A stretch of 64,000 bases of DNA from Roseivirga spongicola (GCF_001592965.1 NZ_LRPC01000031.1:103122-167121), one strand, 5' to 3'. Shown: positions 1-8,479, counted from the stretch's first letter. Made by a program: numbers and translations. The notes: generated by a model not told the origin, from the sequence alone.

Positions 1-665
1 AGATACTCGAAACTGGAAAGGTAGCTTTGAGTGTAGAGACTTTCGAAGCTATGGCCAATCACGAAGGTGCCTTAGTGTTAGATACCAGAAAGCCTCAGGA
101 GTTTGCCAAAGGCTTTATCCCTAACTCAATCTTCATCGGTATCGATGGAAGTTTTGCCCCTTGGGTAGGAGCTTTGATTCCTGATCTTCAGCAACCTATT
201 ATTTTCTTAGCCGATGAAGGTAGAGAAGAAGAAGTGGTGACCCGACTTTCTAGAGTAGGGTATGACAATACGCTTGGCTATTTGAAAGGTGGAATGGAAG
301 CCTGGAGAGCAGCCGGAAAAGAGATTGATTCAGTAACCTCTGTTGGAGCTGATGTATTGAAGGAAAAACTCGAAGAAGGAACTGCCAATGTCTTAGATGT
401 GAGAAAGCCTGGAGAATACTTGGCAGAACACATTGAAAAAGCGAAAAATACGCCACTAGATTTCATCAACGATGAGATGGCAAGAATTGATAAAAACACT
501 GAGTACTACATTCACTGTGCCGGTGGTTACCGATCTATGATCTTCTCTTCCATCTTAAAATCAAGAGGATACGATAAGATTATCGATGTAGCTGGTGGCT
601 TTAAAGCCATTCAGGAAGTAGGTATTCCAGTAACGGATTATGTTTGTCCAAGTACTCTAAACTAA
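1..665 (+). CDS. MBL-fold/double-rhodanese protein, C-terminal part only (5' end outside window)
   Basis: The reading frame is open from the first complete codon (position 3), so this is the 3' part of a longer gene. It aligns without gaps to residues from about 249 onward of the 468-residue protein at 4718-6124, so the missing part should be a metallo-beta-lactamase domain. Visible are two rhodanese domains. The first has the PNSIFIGID and PWVGALI stretches but no catalytic cysteine (IIFLADEGREEE). The second carries an active-site loop HCAGGYRS. Known relatives combine persulfide dioxygenase-like and sulfurtransferase chemistry on glutathione or low-molecular-weight persulfides. A GC hairpin separates it from the transporter pair that follows on the same strand, so it probably belongs to the same sulfur operon. 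The internal TTG at 27 is not a real start. Confidence 0.9.
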   Translation, partial: ILETGKVALSVETFEAMANHEGALVLDTRKPQEFAKGFIPNSIFIGIDGSFAPWVGALIPDLQQPIIFLADEGREEEVVTRLSRVGYDNTLGYLKGGMEAWRAAGKEIDSVTSVGADVLKEKLEEGTANVLDVRKPGEYLAEHIEKAKNTPLDFINDEMARIDKNTEYYIHCAGGYRSMIFSSILKSRGYDKIIDVAGGFKAIQEVGIPVTDYVCPSTLN

Positions 666-671
666 CAATTG

Positions 672-695
672 CCCTGAGCCACTTCAGGCTCGGGG
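672..695 (+). other. GC-rich hairpin between rhodanese and transporter genes
   Basis: CCCTGAGCC (672-680) pairs with GGCTCGGGG (687-695), 9 bp with one G-T pair and a 6-nt loop. No T-run follows, so it is more likely an mRNA-stability or intercistronic element than an intrinsic terminator. Confidence 0.45.
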
Positions 696-711
696 TCATA
701 TAAAAAATCAA

Positions 712-1287
712 ATGAACAATCTTATTGAATTCATTCAACAGCCATGGCCGTGGTATGTTGCCGGGACCATTATTGCCATTGTAATGTTCGCATTGCTCTA
801 TTTTGGCAACAGTTTTGGCCTTTCTGCAAACTTCAGAAATATGTGCTCCATGTTAGGCGGGGGCAGGTCTTGTGACTTCTTCGACTTTGATTGGAGAAAG
901 CAAACTTGGAACCTTTTGTTCTTGGCAGGAACAGTAATTGGAGGCTTCATTGCTCATCAATACCTAATGCCAGATGCCACTATTGCCATATCAGAAGCTA
1001 CTGTGGCAGATTTGCAAGCGTTGGGAATTGCCAATCCTGGAGAGGGTATTGTACCTCAAGATCTCTTCAGTTTTGAGTCACTATTCAGCCTAAAAGGCCT
1101 CATTATGTTTGTGGTGGGAGGCTTTTTAGTTGGCTTCGGAACACGCTATGCTGGTGGTTGTACCAGTGGGCACGCCATCAGTGGTTTGAGCGATCTTCAG
1201 CCAGCCTCTTTGGTAGCTGTGATAGGTTTCTTTATTGGTGGTCTGGTTATGACGCACTTGCTATTGCCTCACCTTCTTTCCCTTTAA
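712..1287 (+). CDS. YeeE/YedE-family sulfur (thiosulfate) transporter, first half
   Basis: A 191-residue polytopic membrane protein. Hydrophobic segments lie near residues 13-33, 63-83, 125-150 and 160-188. The motif GTRYAGGCTSGHAISG near residue 145 is the conserved cysteine signature of the YeeE/YedE (TsuA) family, in which cysteines pass thiosulfate through the membrane. Here, as in many Bacteroidetes, the transporter is split into two proteins, and the next gene supplies the second cysteine motif. Start ATG at 712; the gap to the next gene is 10 nt. Context (rhodanese, TsdA-like cytochrome) supports thiosulfate or another sulfane-sulfur compound as substrate. Substrate and direction are inferred. 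Confidence 0.88.
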   Translation: MNNLIEFIQQPWPWYVAGTIIAIVMFALLYFGNSFGLSANFRNMCSMLGGGRSCDFFDFDWRKQTWNLLFLAGTVIGGFIAHQYLMPDATIAISEATVADLQALGIANPGEGIVPQDLFSFESLFSLKGLIMFVVGGFLVGFGTRYAGGCTSGHAISGLSDLQPASLVAVIGFFIGGLVMTHLLLPHLLSL

Positions 1288-1297
1288 ATCTAGACTT

Positions 1298-1711
1298 ATG
1301 AAATTCATAAAATATATCTTTCTGGGTATTCTATTCGGTATTACCCTCACCAAAGCAGAGGTGGTTTCTTGGTTCAGGATTTACGAAATGTTCAAATTTC
1401 AGTCTTTCCACATGTATGGTGTTATAGGTACTGCAGTGGTCTTGGGAATCATCATTACTCAGATTATTAAGCGTACTAAAATGAAGGCCATCTCTGGCGA
1501 CCCAATTGTTATTCCGCCTAAGCAGTTTTCTATACCACGTTACCTTATTGGTGGAACCATTTTCGGGCTGGGTTGGGCAATGACTGGCGCTTGCCCGGGA
1601 CCAATGTTCATTCTATTAGGAAATGGAGTTTTCGTGATTATTGTGGCTATTGCTTCAGGAATTTTGGGAACTTACGTTTACGGAAGAATAAAGCGTAAAC
1701 TGCCTCATTAG
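1298..1711 (+). CDS. YeeE/YedE-family transporter, second half (DUF6691-like)
   Basis: A 137-residue membrane protein with four hydrophobic segments. The motif GWAMTGACPGPMFILLGNG near residue 96 is the second conserved cysteine signature of the YeeE/YedE fold. It probably pairs with the 712-1287 product to make one complete transporter. ATG at 1298 is 10 nt after the previous stop. The outer-membrane protein gene follows only 2 nt after its stop, so the three are likely co-transcribed. Confidence 0.87.
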   Translation: MKFIKYIFLGILFGITLTKAEVVSWFRIYEMFKFQSFHMYGVIGTAVVLGIIITQIIKRTKMKAISGDPIVIPPKQFSIPRYLIGGTIFGLGWAMTGACPGPMFILLGNGVFVIIVAIASGILGTYVYGRIKRKLPH

Positions 1712-1713
1712 GG

Positions 1714-3048
1714 TTGAAGAAGGTTTTTATAGTTTTCACGGTTCTTACTTTTTCAGTAAGAGTTTTACCGGCTCAAGACGAAAAGCCATTTCAGACAAAA
1801 GGTGCTGTGACAATGCGCTATATGTCTACCAATAACAAGGGTGAACTGACTGATTTTAATGCTTTTGTGGGCTATGGTTCTTATAAGGCAAGTTATAAGC
1901 TTAAATCTTGGCTGAGTTTTTCCGGTCAGGTTAATGGAGTTTTTCTGCCAAGCACAGAAAACTTGGAGAAACGAGATGCTATAACGGGAAGAGGGCCAAT
2001 TTATGAGGCGAACCTTTTCAATTTAAGAACTATGAGTGCTCATTCTGAGTTTGCACTTCCCGTTCTTAACGCTGAGTTGAATCACAACGGACAAATACTA
2101 ACTGTCGGTAGGTTTGTTAAGAATGCTCAAGCTTTAAAAGCTGAGCAATGGCCTTTTCCTAATGCTTTAGAAGGTATTTGGTATGAGAATTATAAAGCTG
2201 AGAATGCCTCGTGGCAATTGGCCATTATACATAAGTCTATGCCAAGATTTTCTGGAGATTTTGAAAAAATAGGGCGCTCATTAGGTGTTGCAGGAGTTGG
2301 TTTTAATAAAGATGGATCTCCGAGTGGTTACCGCAATAATATAGCATCTGATTTTCTGCTGGTAACCAACTATAATAAGCTTTTTAGTGGAGGGCTCTCT
2401 TTAGATATTTGGAATTATTTGGTTGAGGGGGTGATGAACACCTTCCTAGTTGAACCGAGGTTACAGCTTTCTGAAAGCCGCTTGAGCATTGCTGCAAAGG
2501 TTATGTATCAAGAACGCTTAGGCAGTGGTGGTAATTCCGATCAAAGCAGAACTTATAAGGTAGATCAATCGGCTTTGTATTATGGTTTGAGACTTGAGAA
2601 GCAATGGGAGGATAATTCAATGCAACTGAATGTTTCTAGAATTAGTGATGCTGGAAGGTTTTTAATGCCAAGAGAATGGGGCTACGAGCCTTTCTATACT
2701 TTTCAAAGAAGAACACGAATTGAAGGTGTTAGGGATGCAATTTCTCTTATGTTTAAGTGGCAAAATGCTTGGTCTGATGAGCAAATGAGCTATCAATTTA
2801 CCAGCTCAATCGCCTACAACCGTTTGCCAAAACCGAGTGATGTTGAAAGCAATAAATACAAGTTGCCTTCTCACATTCATTGGGATGCTGTTTTAAAAGT
2901 TAAGCCCATAAAAAATCTAAGTAGTTTAAGCTTGGAAACATTAGTAGCTTATAGGTTTCTGTCGGACAACTCTATCTCCGACTCATCAGTGATAATTAAT
3001 AATGCAGACTTTTTTCATACAGATTTAAGCCTAGTATATAGCTTTTGA
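1714..3048 (+). CDS. Outer-membrane beta-barrel protein in the sulfur operon
   Basis: 444 residues with an N-terminal signal peptide (about residues 1-20, basic start, hydrophobic core, cleavage near AQD). Much of the chain alternates polar and hydrophobic residues, as in beta strands, and it ends in aromatic LSLVYSF, typical of outer-membrane barrels. No catalytic motif was recognised. The start is a TTG at 1714, 2 nt after the transporter stop. Its place between the inner-membrane transporter and the cytochrome suggests an outer-membrane channel for sulfur anions, but that is inferred from position only. Confidence 0.72.
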   Translation: MKKVFIVFTVLTFSVRVLPAQDEKPFQTKGAVTMRYMSTNNKGELTDFNAFVGYGSYKASYKLKSWLSFSGQVNGVFLPSTENLEKRDAITGRGPIYEANLFNLRTMSAHSEFALPVLNAELNHNGQILTVGRFVKNAQALKAEQWPFPNALEGIWYENYKAENASWQLAIIHKSMPRFSGDFEKIGRSLGVAGVGFNKDGSPSGYRNNIASDFLLVTNYNKLFSGGLSLDIWNYLVEGVMNTFLVEPRLQLSESRLSIAAKVMYQERLGSGGNSDQSRTYKVDQSALYYGLRLEKQWEDNSMQLNVSRISDAGRFLMPREWGYEPFYTFQRRTRIEGVRDAISLMFKWQNAWSDEQMSYQFTSSIAYNRLPKPSDVESNKYKLPSHIHWDAVLKVKPIKNLSSLSLETLVAYRFLSDNSISDSSVIINNADFFHTDLSLVYSF

Positions 3049-3127
3049 TATGTTCGGAATCAAAAACTGAGTATTTTGGTGTATATCCACTTTAGAGAGA
3101 ATGGTTACTTGAACTTTTTCTAAGGAG

Positions 3128-4147
3128 ATGGGAAAAATGGACAAATTGCTTTTTAGAATTCGGTTATTACTCAGTACAATAGTATTGCTTGTTTTCTCTG
3201 CATTATTTGGCCTTGTGGCACTGCATATAGGTCTCATTCAGCATAAACCAAATAACCTCGTTTGGAAGCCTAAATCTATAACTACCGATTTGGAGGGCGA
3301 AGAAAAAGCTTCATTGATCAAGTTAGGATATGATGTAATTACTAGAACTCCTGAGCTTATTGGTCCTTTGGCAGAAAAAGAGGAAATGCAATTTGCTGGG
3401 AATAACCTTACCTGTCAGAGCTGTCATTTAGAAGCCGGAACTAAGCCAGGGTCTGGAAGCTTCGTGGGCGTCTATAACCGATTTCCTCAATACCGAGGGC
3501 GCGAAGACAAAATGGGCACCTTGGAGGAAAGAATTGATGGCTGTATGGAGCGCAGTATGAATGGGCAAAAACTGCCTCATAATACACTAGAAATGAAAGG
3601 CATGATAGCCTATATGAAGTGGCTAAGTGAAGATGTGCCTGAAGAGAAACTCGCTGAGTATAAGGGGTATGTGGCTATTGACCTACCTGAAGTAAAGGCA
3701 GATCTTTCTAAAGGGGAAACGATTTTTCAGAAGTATTGTATTGTTTGCCATGGAGCAGATGGACAAGGGGTGAGACCAAATGAAGGTGCGCTCTATGAGT
3801 TTCCACCATTATGGGGCAATGATTCTTACAATCATGGAGCGGGAATGCACCGAGTAATCACCGCTGCAGAGTTCATTAAATCCAATATGCCATTTCAACA
3901 AGCTACTTACGATAAGCCAGTGTTAACCGATGAAGAGGCCTACCATGTGGCAGCTTACATTAACAGTTTTGATAGACCTCAGAAGGCAAACCCTGAAGCC
4001 GATTTTCCAAAGAAGGAGCTAAAGCCTGTTTCTACACCCTACGGGCCTTGGCGAGATAATTTTTCTGCTGAGCAACATAAGTATGGCCCTTTTCAGCCTA
4101 TCATGGAATACTACAAGCTTACTTTTGGTATAGAAAAGAAAAAGTAG
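3128..4147 (+). CDS. tsdA: TsdA-like dihaem c-type cytochrome (probable thiosulfate dehydrogenase)
   Basis: 339 residues: membrane anchor or signal at about 7-37, then two haem-binding motifs, CQSCH (Cys96, Cys99, His100) and CIVCH (Cys204, Cys207, His208). Cys139 in the IDGCMERSMNG segment lies 39 residues after the first haem histidine. This is the same spacing as from the first haem histidine to the cysteine axial ligand in Allochromatium vinosum TsdA. The LEAGT, VGVYNRFPQYRGR and MKGMIAYMKWLS stretches also fit that family. Met254 (SNMPF) could be an axial ligand of haem 2. TsdA enzymes oxidise two thiosulfates to tetrathionate in the periplasm, or run in reverse. Direction cannot be read from sequence. 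Confidence 0.85.
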   Translation: MGKMDKLLFRIRLLLSTIVLLVFSALFGLVALHIGLIQHKPNNLVWKPKSITTDLEGEEKASLIKLGYDVITRTPELIGPLAEKEEMQFAGNNLTCQSCHLEAGTKPGSGSFVGVYNRFPQYRGREDKMGTLEERIDGCMERSMNGQKLPHNTLEMKGMIAYMKWLSEDVPEEKLAEYKGYVAIDLPEVKADLSKGETIFQKYCIVCHGADGQGVRPNEGALYEFPPLWGNDSYNHGAGMHRVITAAEFIKSNMPFQQATYDKPVLTDEEAYHVAAYINSFDRPQKANPEADFPKKELKPVSTPYGPWRDNFSAEQHKYGPFQPIMEYYKLTFGIEKKK

Positions 4148-4151
4148 TCGC

Positions 4152-4511
4152 TTACTGAACCATTAGTGGTAGGCACTCTGCAGTAAAGTTGTCTTCATTA
4201 CAATAGTGAATTTCTACTTCTTGGTCTGTAGTTATGATTGGAGGCTTATCTACAGAAGTGATAATTATCTTAGACTTATTGCAATGGCCTTTTTGCACTA
4301 GCTGCTTGACTAAGCCAAAGTTAGAAGCACTATTGGTAGATATGTTGAAAACGTAAATCTGATACTCCTTCTCAGAGATCAGCTTTTCGGCAGCATCAAA
4401 GCCGCATGTGTTTATTGAAAGAGGTTTTTCATCAGGCCAATAGTTTTCGATTAAATCCGAAAACAATGTCCTAAGAATCTCGCGATCCTCCACGAGCAAG
4501 ATGTTAGTCAT
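4152..4511 (-). CDS. Degenerate receiver-domain protein
   Basis: About 119 residues, convergent with tsdA (only 4 nt between the stops). The start MTNILLVEDRE at 4511 is chosen because it begins exactly at the receiver-fold beta-1 strand; a TTG 51 nt upstream would add an unrelated tail. The acidic pair (Glu8-Asp9) is present. The usual phospho-acceptor aspartate is replaced by asparagine (YVFNIST), and there is no clear switch lysine near HYCNED. It is therefore probably a pseudo-receiver that cannot be phosphorylated in the normal way. No output domain. The partner is unknown. Confidence 0.6.
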   Translation of the reverse strand: MTNILLVEDREILRTLFSDLIENYWPDEKPLSINTCGFDAAEKLISEKEYQIYVFNISTNSASNFGLVKQLVQKGHCNKSKIIITSVDKPPIITTDQEVEIHYCNEDNFTAECLPLMVQ

Positions 4512-4623
4512 AATCTTAGTTTGGTCGGCACAATTTCTTGAGCTCCCACGAAAATATTCCAATAGTTGTTAACAGCAAAAAAATGTATTTAAAAATTCAT
4601 ACTGGTTGAAGTGCTATAGAATC

Positions 4624-4637
4624 CTGATATATATCAG
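4624..4637. promoter_or_regulatory. Perfect 14-bp palindrome, candidate operator
   Basis: CTGATATATATCAG is a perfect inverted repeat about 80 bp upstream of the MBL-rhodanese start at 4718 and about 110 bp upstream of the divergent receiver-like gene. A second, weaker inverted repeat (GTAAC-4-GTTAC) follows within 20 bp. Position and symmetry suggest a repressor site for the sulfur genes. The regulator is unknown. Confidence 0.4.
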
Positions 4638-4717
4638 TTTATGAGGTAACATAGGTTACGCAAGGCAAATGAGGCTTTTTCCAACTTTGAGTCATTGATC
4701 GGAAAAAGTACTCAGAT

Positions 4718-6124
4718 ATGAAAATAGAACAGATTTACACCCAATGTCTTGCCGAAGCAGCTTACTACATCGAGTCGAACGGTGAAGCGGCCATTGTAGA
4801 CCCTTTGAGAGAAGTTGAGCCATATATTGAAATGGCTAAGCAAAATGGAGCAACCATTAAGTATGTCTTGGAGACTCACTTTCATGCAGATTTTGTCTCT
4901 GGTCATTTGGATTTAGCCAAGAAAACTGGAGCAACCATTGTTTACGGCCCCACTGCCCAGCCAAACTTTAAAGCTCATGTAGTAAAAGATGGTGAGGTGC
5001 TTCAACTGGGAAATGTAAAGATCAAGGTACTGCACACGCCAGGTCACACTATGGAGTCTTCAACCTTTCTCTTAATTGATGAAGCGGGGAAAGAACATTC
5101 AATTTTTACAGGTGATACCTTGTTTTTGGGCGATGTTGGCCGGCCAGATCTGGCGGTGAAAACAGATTTGTCTAGAGAAGATTTAGCAGCTCATTTGTTC
5201 GATTCACTTAGAAATAAAATTATGCCCTTAGCAGATGATGTTATTGTTTATCCTGGTCATGGGCAAGGTTCTGCATGCGGAAAGAACATGAGTTCGGATA
5301 CTGTTGATACGCTGGGGAATCAGAAGAAATTCAACTATGCACTGAGAGCAGATATGACCAAGGAGGAGTTTGTACAAGAAGTTACGTCAGACCTTGTCGC
5401 GCCACCTCAATACTTCCCTAAAAATGCAGTAATGAACAAAATGGGTTATGAGAGTATCGATCAAATACTTGAGCAAGGTGTCATTGGTTTAGACGTAAAA
5501 GAATTTAAGCAAGTAGTACGAAAGAATAAGGCGCTTATTTTGGATACGCGACCTAAGGAGCAGTTTGCTGAAGGCTTTATTCCAAATTCAATATTTATTG
5601 GAATTGACGATACGTTCGCGCCTTGGGTGGGTGCTTTGATAACCGATTTAAATACCCCAATTGTATTCTTAGCCGAAGAAGGAAAAGAAGAAGAAGTAGT
5701 GGTTCGCCTCTCTAGAGTAGGCTACGATAACGCCTTAGGCTTTCTGAAAGGTGGCATTAAAGCATGGCGCAATGCAGGTGAAGAAGTTCAGAGGGTTGAG
5801 CAAGTTACAGCAGAAGAGTTTGTATCCATCTTTGAGAATGGGGCGAACTTATTGGATGTGAGGAAAGAGAGCGAATTCGAATCGCAGCACATTAGGGGAG
5901 CAACCAATTTTCCACTAGATTTTATAAACACGAACCTCAAAAATCTAGATAGTCAGAGTAAATGGTATATACACTGCGCGGGTGGTTACAGATCTATGAT
6001 AGCCACATCTATTCTTTTATCGTCAGGTTATTACAATGCTGTAAACATAAAAGGAGGCTTTAAAGCGCTCAAAGAGACTGCTCTGCCAATGACAGAGTTT
6101 CAAGAGCAAATCACTATGCTATAG
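4718..6124 (+). CDS. MBL-fold hydrolase fused to two rhodanese domains (persulfide dioxygenase/sulfurtransferase type)
   Basis: 468 residues. Residues 1-200 are a metallo-beta-lactamase domain of the ETHE1-like group: metal ligands THFHAD (His54, His56, Asp58), His63, His110 (HTPGH), Asp133 (TGDTLF) and His181 (YPGHG). Residues about 255-355 form a rhodanese domain with no catalytic cysteine (VFLAEEGKEEE). Residues about 365-465 form a second rhodanese domain with Cys420 in HCAGGYRS. Known relatives oxidise low-molecular-weight persulfides to sulfite or move sulfane sulfur. It is a close paralogue of the truncated gene at the left edge. A strong terminator follows directly, and a palindromic candidate operator lies upstream. 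Confidence 0.92.
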   Translation: MKIEQIYTQCLAEAAYYIESNGEAAIVDPLREVEPYIEMAKQNGATIKYVLETHFHADFVSGHLDLAKKTGATIVYGPTAQPNFKAHVVKDGEVLQLGNVKIKVLHTPGHTMESSTFLLIDEAGKEHSIFTGDTLFLGDVGRPDLAVKTDLSREDLAAHLFDSLRNKIMPLADDVIVYPGHGQGSACGKNMSSDTVDTLGNQKKFNYALRADMTKEEFVQEVTSDLVAPPQYFPKNAVMNKMGYESIDQILEQGVIGLDVKEFKQVVRKNKALILDTRPKEQFAEGFIPNSIFIGIDDTFAPWVGALITDLNTPIVFLAEEGKEEEVVVRLSRVGYDNALGFLKGGIKAWRNAGEEVQRVEQVTAEEFVSIFENGANLLDVRKESEFESQHIRGATNFPLDFINTNLKNLDSQSKWYIHCAGGYRSMIATSILLSSGYYNAVNIKGGFKALKETALPMTEFQEQITML

Positions 6125-6150
6125 TGATTCTGGTTAAGTTGATGGTTGGA

Positions 6151-6182
6151 AACCCCTGCAATACGTGTAGGGGTTCTTTTTT
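6151..6182 (+). terminator. Intrinsic terminator of the sulfur gene
   Basis: AACCCCTGCA (6151-6160) pairs with TGTAGGGGTT (6166-6175) over 10 bp, including one G-T pair, with loop ATACG. It is followed by CTTTTTT. Confidence 0.85.
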
Positions 6183-6226
6183 GTTTGACTTTCAAACATT
6201 TAGGACTAAAAGTATATTTATTGAGT

Positions 6227-6505
6227 ATGATTGAGAAACATGGTTTGTCTTTTGAAGATATAGATAGAATTATTGAGATGGCGTGGGAAGATAGGACCCC
6301 TTTCGATGCTATTGAACAACAGTTTGGTCTACCTGAGAAAGAGGTTATCAAGTTGATGAGAAGAGAGATGAAACCAAGTTCCTTCGAAATGTGGAGGGCC
6401 AGAGTTCAAGGGAGGAAAACTAAGCATTCAGCACTTCAGTCATCTAAAAAGTTCAGAAGTAATCAGCAGCGTGATATTACCAGAAACAAGATTAGTAAAA
6501 GGTAA
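6227..6505 (+). CDS. TIGR03643-family (DUF2805) small protein
   Basis: 92 residues beginning MIEKHGLSFEDIDRI. Start ATG at 6227 is chosen because the upstream in-frame extension runs through the terminator hairpin at 6151. Conserved features of the family are visible: FEDIDRIIEMAWEDRTPFD, FGLPEKEVIKLMRREMKPSSF and WRARVQGRKTKH. The predicted helices look like a small helix-turn-helix fold, and the tail is very basic, which would suit nucleic-acid binding. Function is not established. It stands alone, between a terminator and the convergent rtcB gene. Confidence 0.82.
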   Translation: MIEKHGLSFEDIDRIIEMAWEDRTPFDAIEQQFGLPEKEVIKLMRREMKPSSFEMWRARVQGRKTKHSALQSSKKFRSNQQRDITRNKISKR

Positions 6506-6537
6506 AAGAGCCTTGCGCTTTAACAAGACTCTTTATT
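6503..6537. terminator. Probable bidirectional terminator
   Basis: AAAAGAG...CTTG pairs with CAAG...CTCTTTA (6-bp and 4-bp helices separated by one mismatch). It lies between the convergent TIGR03643 gene and rtcB. Weak U-run on both sides. Confidence 0.45.
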
Positions 6538-6551
6538 GATTCTAGGCTGTT

Positions 6552-7973
6552 CTAATCCACCTCCCCAAACCTTTCATCCCCACACATACGGACGATTTTT
6601 GGTTCGAAGGTACCAAGTACTTCAACCAAGTCGGTTTGTTGAGCCATTACCTCATGGATGTTTTTATAAACCTGAGGCGCTTCGTCCAAACCGGAACCGA
6701 TTAAGGTAACTCCAGCTTTTTTGATGTGCTTTTTCACTTCCTTTTTAGAAAGTGTCTGCTTGGCTTTGGTTCTGGAAAGTACCCTTCCTGCTCCATGAGA
6801 AGCTGAATTGATAGAATCCCCGTTCCCTTTGCCTTTTACAATAAAGCCCGGTGAGGTCATTGAGCCTGGGATAATTCCCAGAACACCTTCACCTGCTGGT
6901 GTAGCTCCTTTTCTATGCACAATGATTTCCTTTCCATCCGCATCTTGCTCTTTCCAGGCAAAGTTGTGGTGGTTTTCGATCAGTGCCAGTGGTTGCTCAC
7001 CTAAGGCAGCAGCCAGTCTATCGTGAATCTGGTGATGGCATGCCGAGGCATAGTCACCGGCCAGATTCATAGCTTGCCAGTATTCCTGACCCGCTTCAGT
7101 GTCTAAATCCAACCAAGCCAGATGCTTAGCTTCTCCCGGTAATTTGGTCATATCCATGGCCAGCTTGGTGTAATGCCTTGCGATATTCGCACCAAGTCCC
7201 CTCGATCCCGAGTGGGAGAGTACCGATAAATACTTGCCAACCGGCAGGTTGAATTCATTGATCTCCGAATGAATCTCAGTAATACCGAATTCCACAAAGT
7301 GGTTGCCACCTCCGGAAGAACCGATTTGCTTCCATGCTGTGTCTTTCAAAGATTTCAAAATATTGATTTCGTTGAAAAGCCCTCGGTCTAACACCTCATG
7401 GTCTTTTGGCCTTTTAAATACCGCCTGACCGAATTTGGTGTTCTCCATCAACATGTCCTTCAACTCCTCTGTGTTTTGATGCACAAAAGCAGGAGGGACG
7501 TCATACATGGTCATGCACATTCTGCAGCCAATGTCTACCCCAACTCCATAAGGGATCACTGCATTCTCAGTTGCCAGAACGCCACCAATTGGCAGTCCGT
7601 AGCCATGGTGTGCATCCGGCATCAGTGCTCCATACTTAGTCACCGGCAATTTCATGGCAATCTCCATTTGGTTGATTGCTCCTTGCTCAATGCCGTCTGC
7701 CCCATATATATGATATGGTATGCGTTTTTCCCGCAAAGCCAGTGTCTCGTTGTGGTCTTTTTTGATGATCAGCGCCATCGCCACAGGGCCCCAGGCCTCA
7801 TGTTTTAGGTAAAGACCAGGGTTTCCGACCACCTTTTTCAACATGGCTTTTTTATGCAATATGGATTTGCCTTTGAAATACTCTTCCATAGCCTTGATTG
7901 CCTCGCCAATGGCTCTGCCTTCAGGGAATCCGAGCTTTCTCAGGTCTTTTCCAGTTAATTTTCTCGTTGCCAT
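6552..7973 (-). CDS. rtcB: RNA-splicing ligase RtcB
   Basis: 473 residues. RtcB joins RNA 2',3'-cyclic phosphate or 3'-phosphate ends to 5'-OH ends, using GTP and Mn2+. The metal-site motifs are all present: VDIGC (Asp147, Cys150), GGNHFVEF (His225), SHSGSRGLG (His254) and the ENHHN histidines (335/336). HRKGATPA (His353) is the region holding the guanylated histidine in characterised RtcBs, and the SHGAGR loop (392-397) is intact. The first ~85 residues are a family-typical N-terminal extension. ATG at 7973 is chosen over a TTG at 7982. It overlaps the upstream TPR gene by 19 nt, so translation is probably coupled. It is the last gene of a minus-strand series: tRNA-like RNAs, slipin, TPR, rtcB. 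No RtcA, RtcR or Archease gene is visible. Confidence 0.96.
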   Translation of the reverse strand: MATRKLTGKDLRKLGFPEGRAIGEAIKAMEEYFKGKSILHKKAMLKKVVGNPGLYLKHEAWGPVAMALIIKKDHNETLALREKRIPYHIYGADGIEQGAINQMEIAMKLPVTKYGALMPDAHHGYGLPIGGVLATENAVIPYGVGVDIGCRMCMTMYDVPPAFVHQNTEELKDMLMENTKFGQAVFKRPKDHEVLDRGLFNEINILKSLKDTAWKQIGSSGGGNHFVEFGITEIHSEINEFNLPVGKYLSVLSHSGSRGLGANIARHYTKLAMDMTKLPGEAKHLAWLDLDTEAGQEYWQAMNLAGDYASACHHQIHDRLAAALGEQPLALIENHHNFAWKEQDADGKEIIVHRKGATPAGEGVLGIIPGSMTSPGFIVKGKGNGDSINSASHGAGRVLSRTKAKQTLSKKEVKKHIKKAGVTLIGSGLDEAPQVYKNIHEVMAQQTDLVEVLGTFEPKIVRMCGDERFGEVD

Positions 7974-8479
7974 AATTTCCAACGTTTCTTTAGTCGTTTG
8001 TACTTATTTCGCTTGATGTGGTCTTTCAAATCGTCCACATCATAGTTGTCAAGGGCTTGCATCATACCTTTTCGGTACCAAGCAATCGCCTTGCTAAATT
8101 GACCTTGAGTTTCGGCCACTTTGCCTAGGTTTTCATAGACAAAGGTTTTGTTGAAGCCTTCAACCTTCATGGCTTTATGCATAAGGTTTTCCAGACCAAG
8201 GTATTTCTCATTATCCAGATAGAGCTGCGCGAGATTGACATAAGCACTTCGGTAATCTGGTTTAAATTTTATTGCCAGCAGATAATGCTGTTCAGCTCCC
8301 GCTTTATCATCAAGGCCGTATTGAAGTAGGCAAGCCATTCTAAAATGAAGTTTGGCACTACCAGGCTCTTCACACAATCCTCTCTCAAACCATCTTTTGG
8401 CCTCATCATCTTGGCCATTATCTATGGCTTGATCTGCCATCTGAATAATACTTTCTATGTATTCTTCGTAAATGTCCAT
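7955..8479 (-). CDS. TPR-repeat protein coupled to rtcB
   Basis: 174 residues from ATG 8479 (MDIYEEYIES). It contains about four degenerate tetratricopeptide repeats (for example AKRWFERGLCEEPGSAKLH, AEQHYLLAIKFKPDYRSAY, FSKAIAWYRKGM) and a basic end (KRNKYKRLKKRWKLW). Its 3' end overlaps the rtcB start by 19 nt. An upstream in-frame extension to 8539 exists but looks non-coding. The likely role is a protein-interaction adaptor for RtcB, judged from the overlap only. Confidence 0.8.
   Translation of the reverse strand: MDIYEEYIESIIQMADQAIDNGQDDEAKRWFERGLCEEPGSAKLHFRMACLLQYGLDDKAGAEQHYLLAIKFKPDYRSAYVNLAQLYLDNEKYLGLENLMHKAMKVEGFNKTFVYENLGKVAETQGQFSKAIAWYRKGMMQALDNYDVDDLKDHIKRNKYKRLKKRWKLWQREN

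Noticed and set aside
6146..6226. Upstream extension of the TIGR03643 protein
   Set aside because: It would translate the terminator hairpin; the family start is the MIEKHGL methionine.
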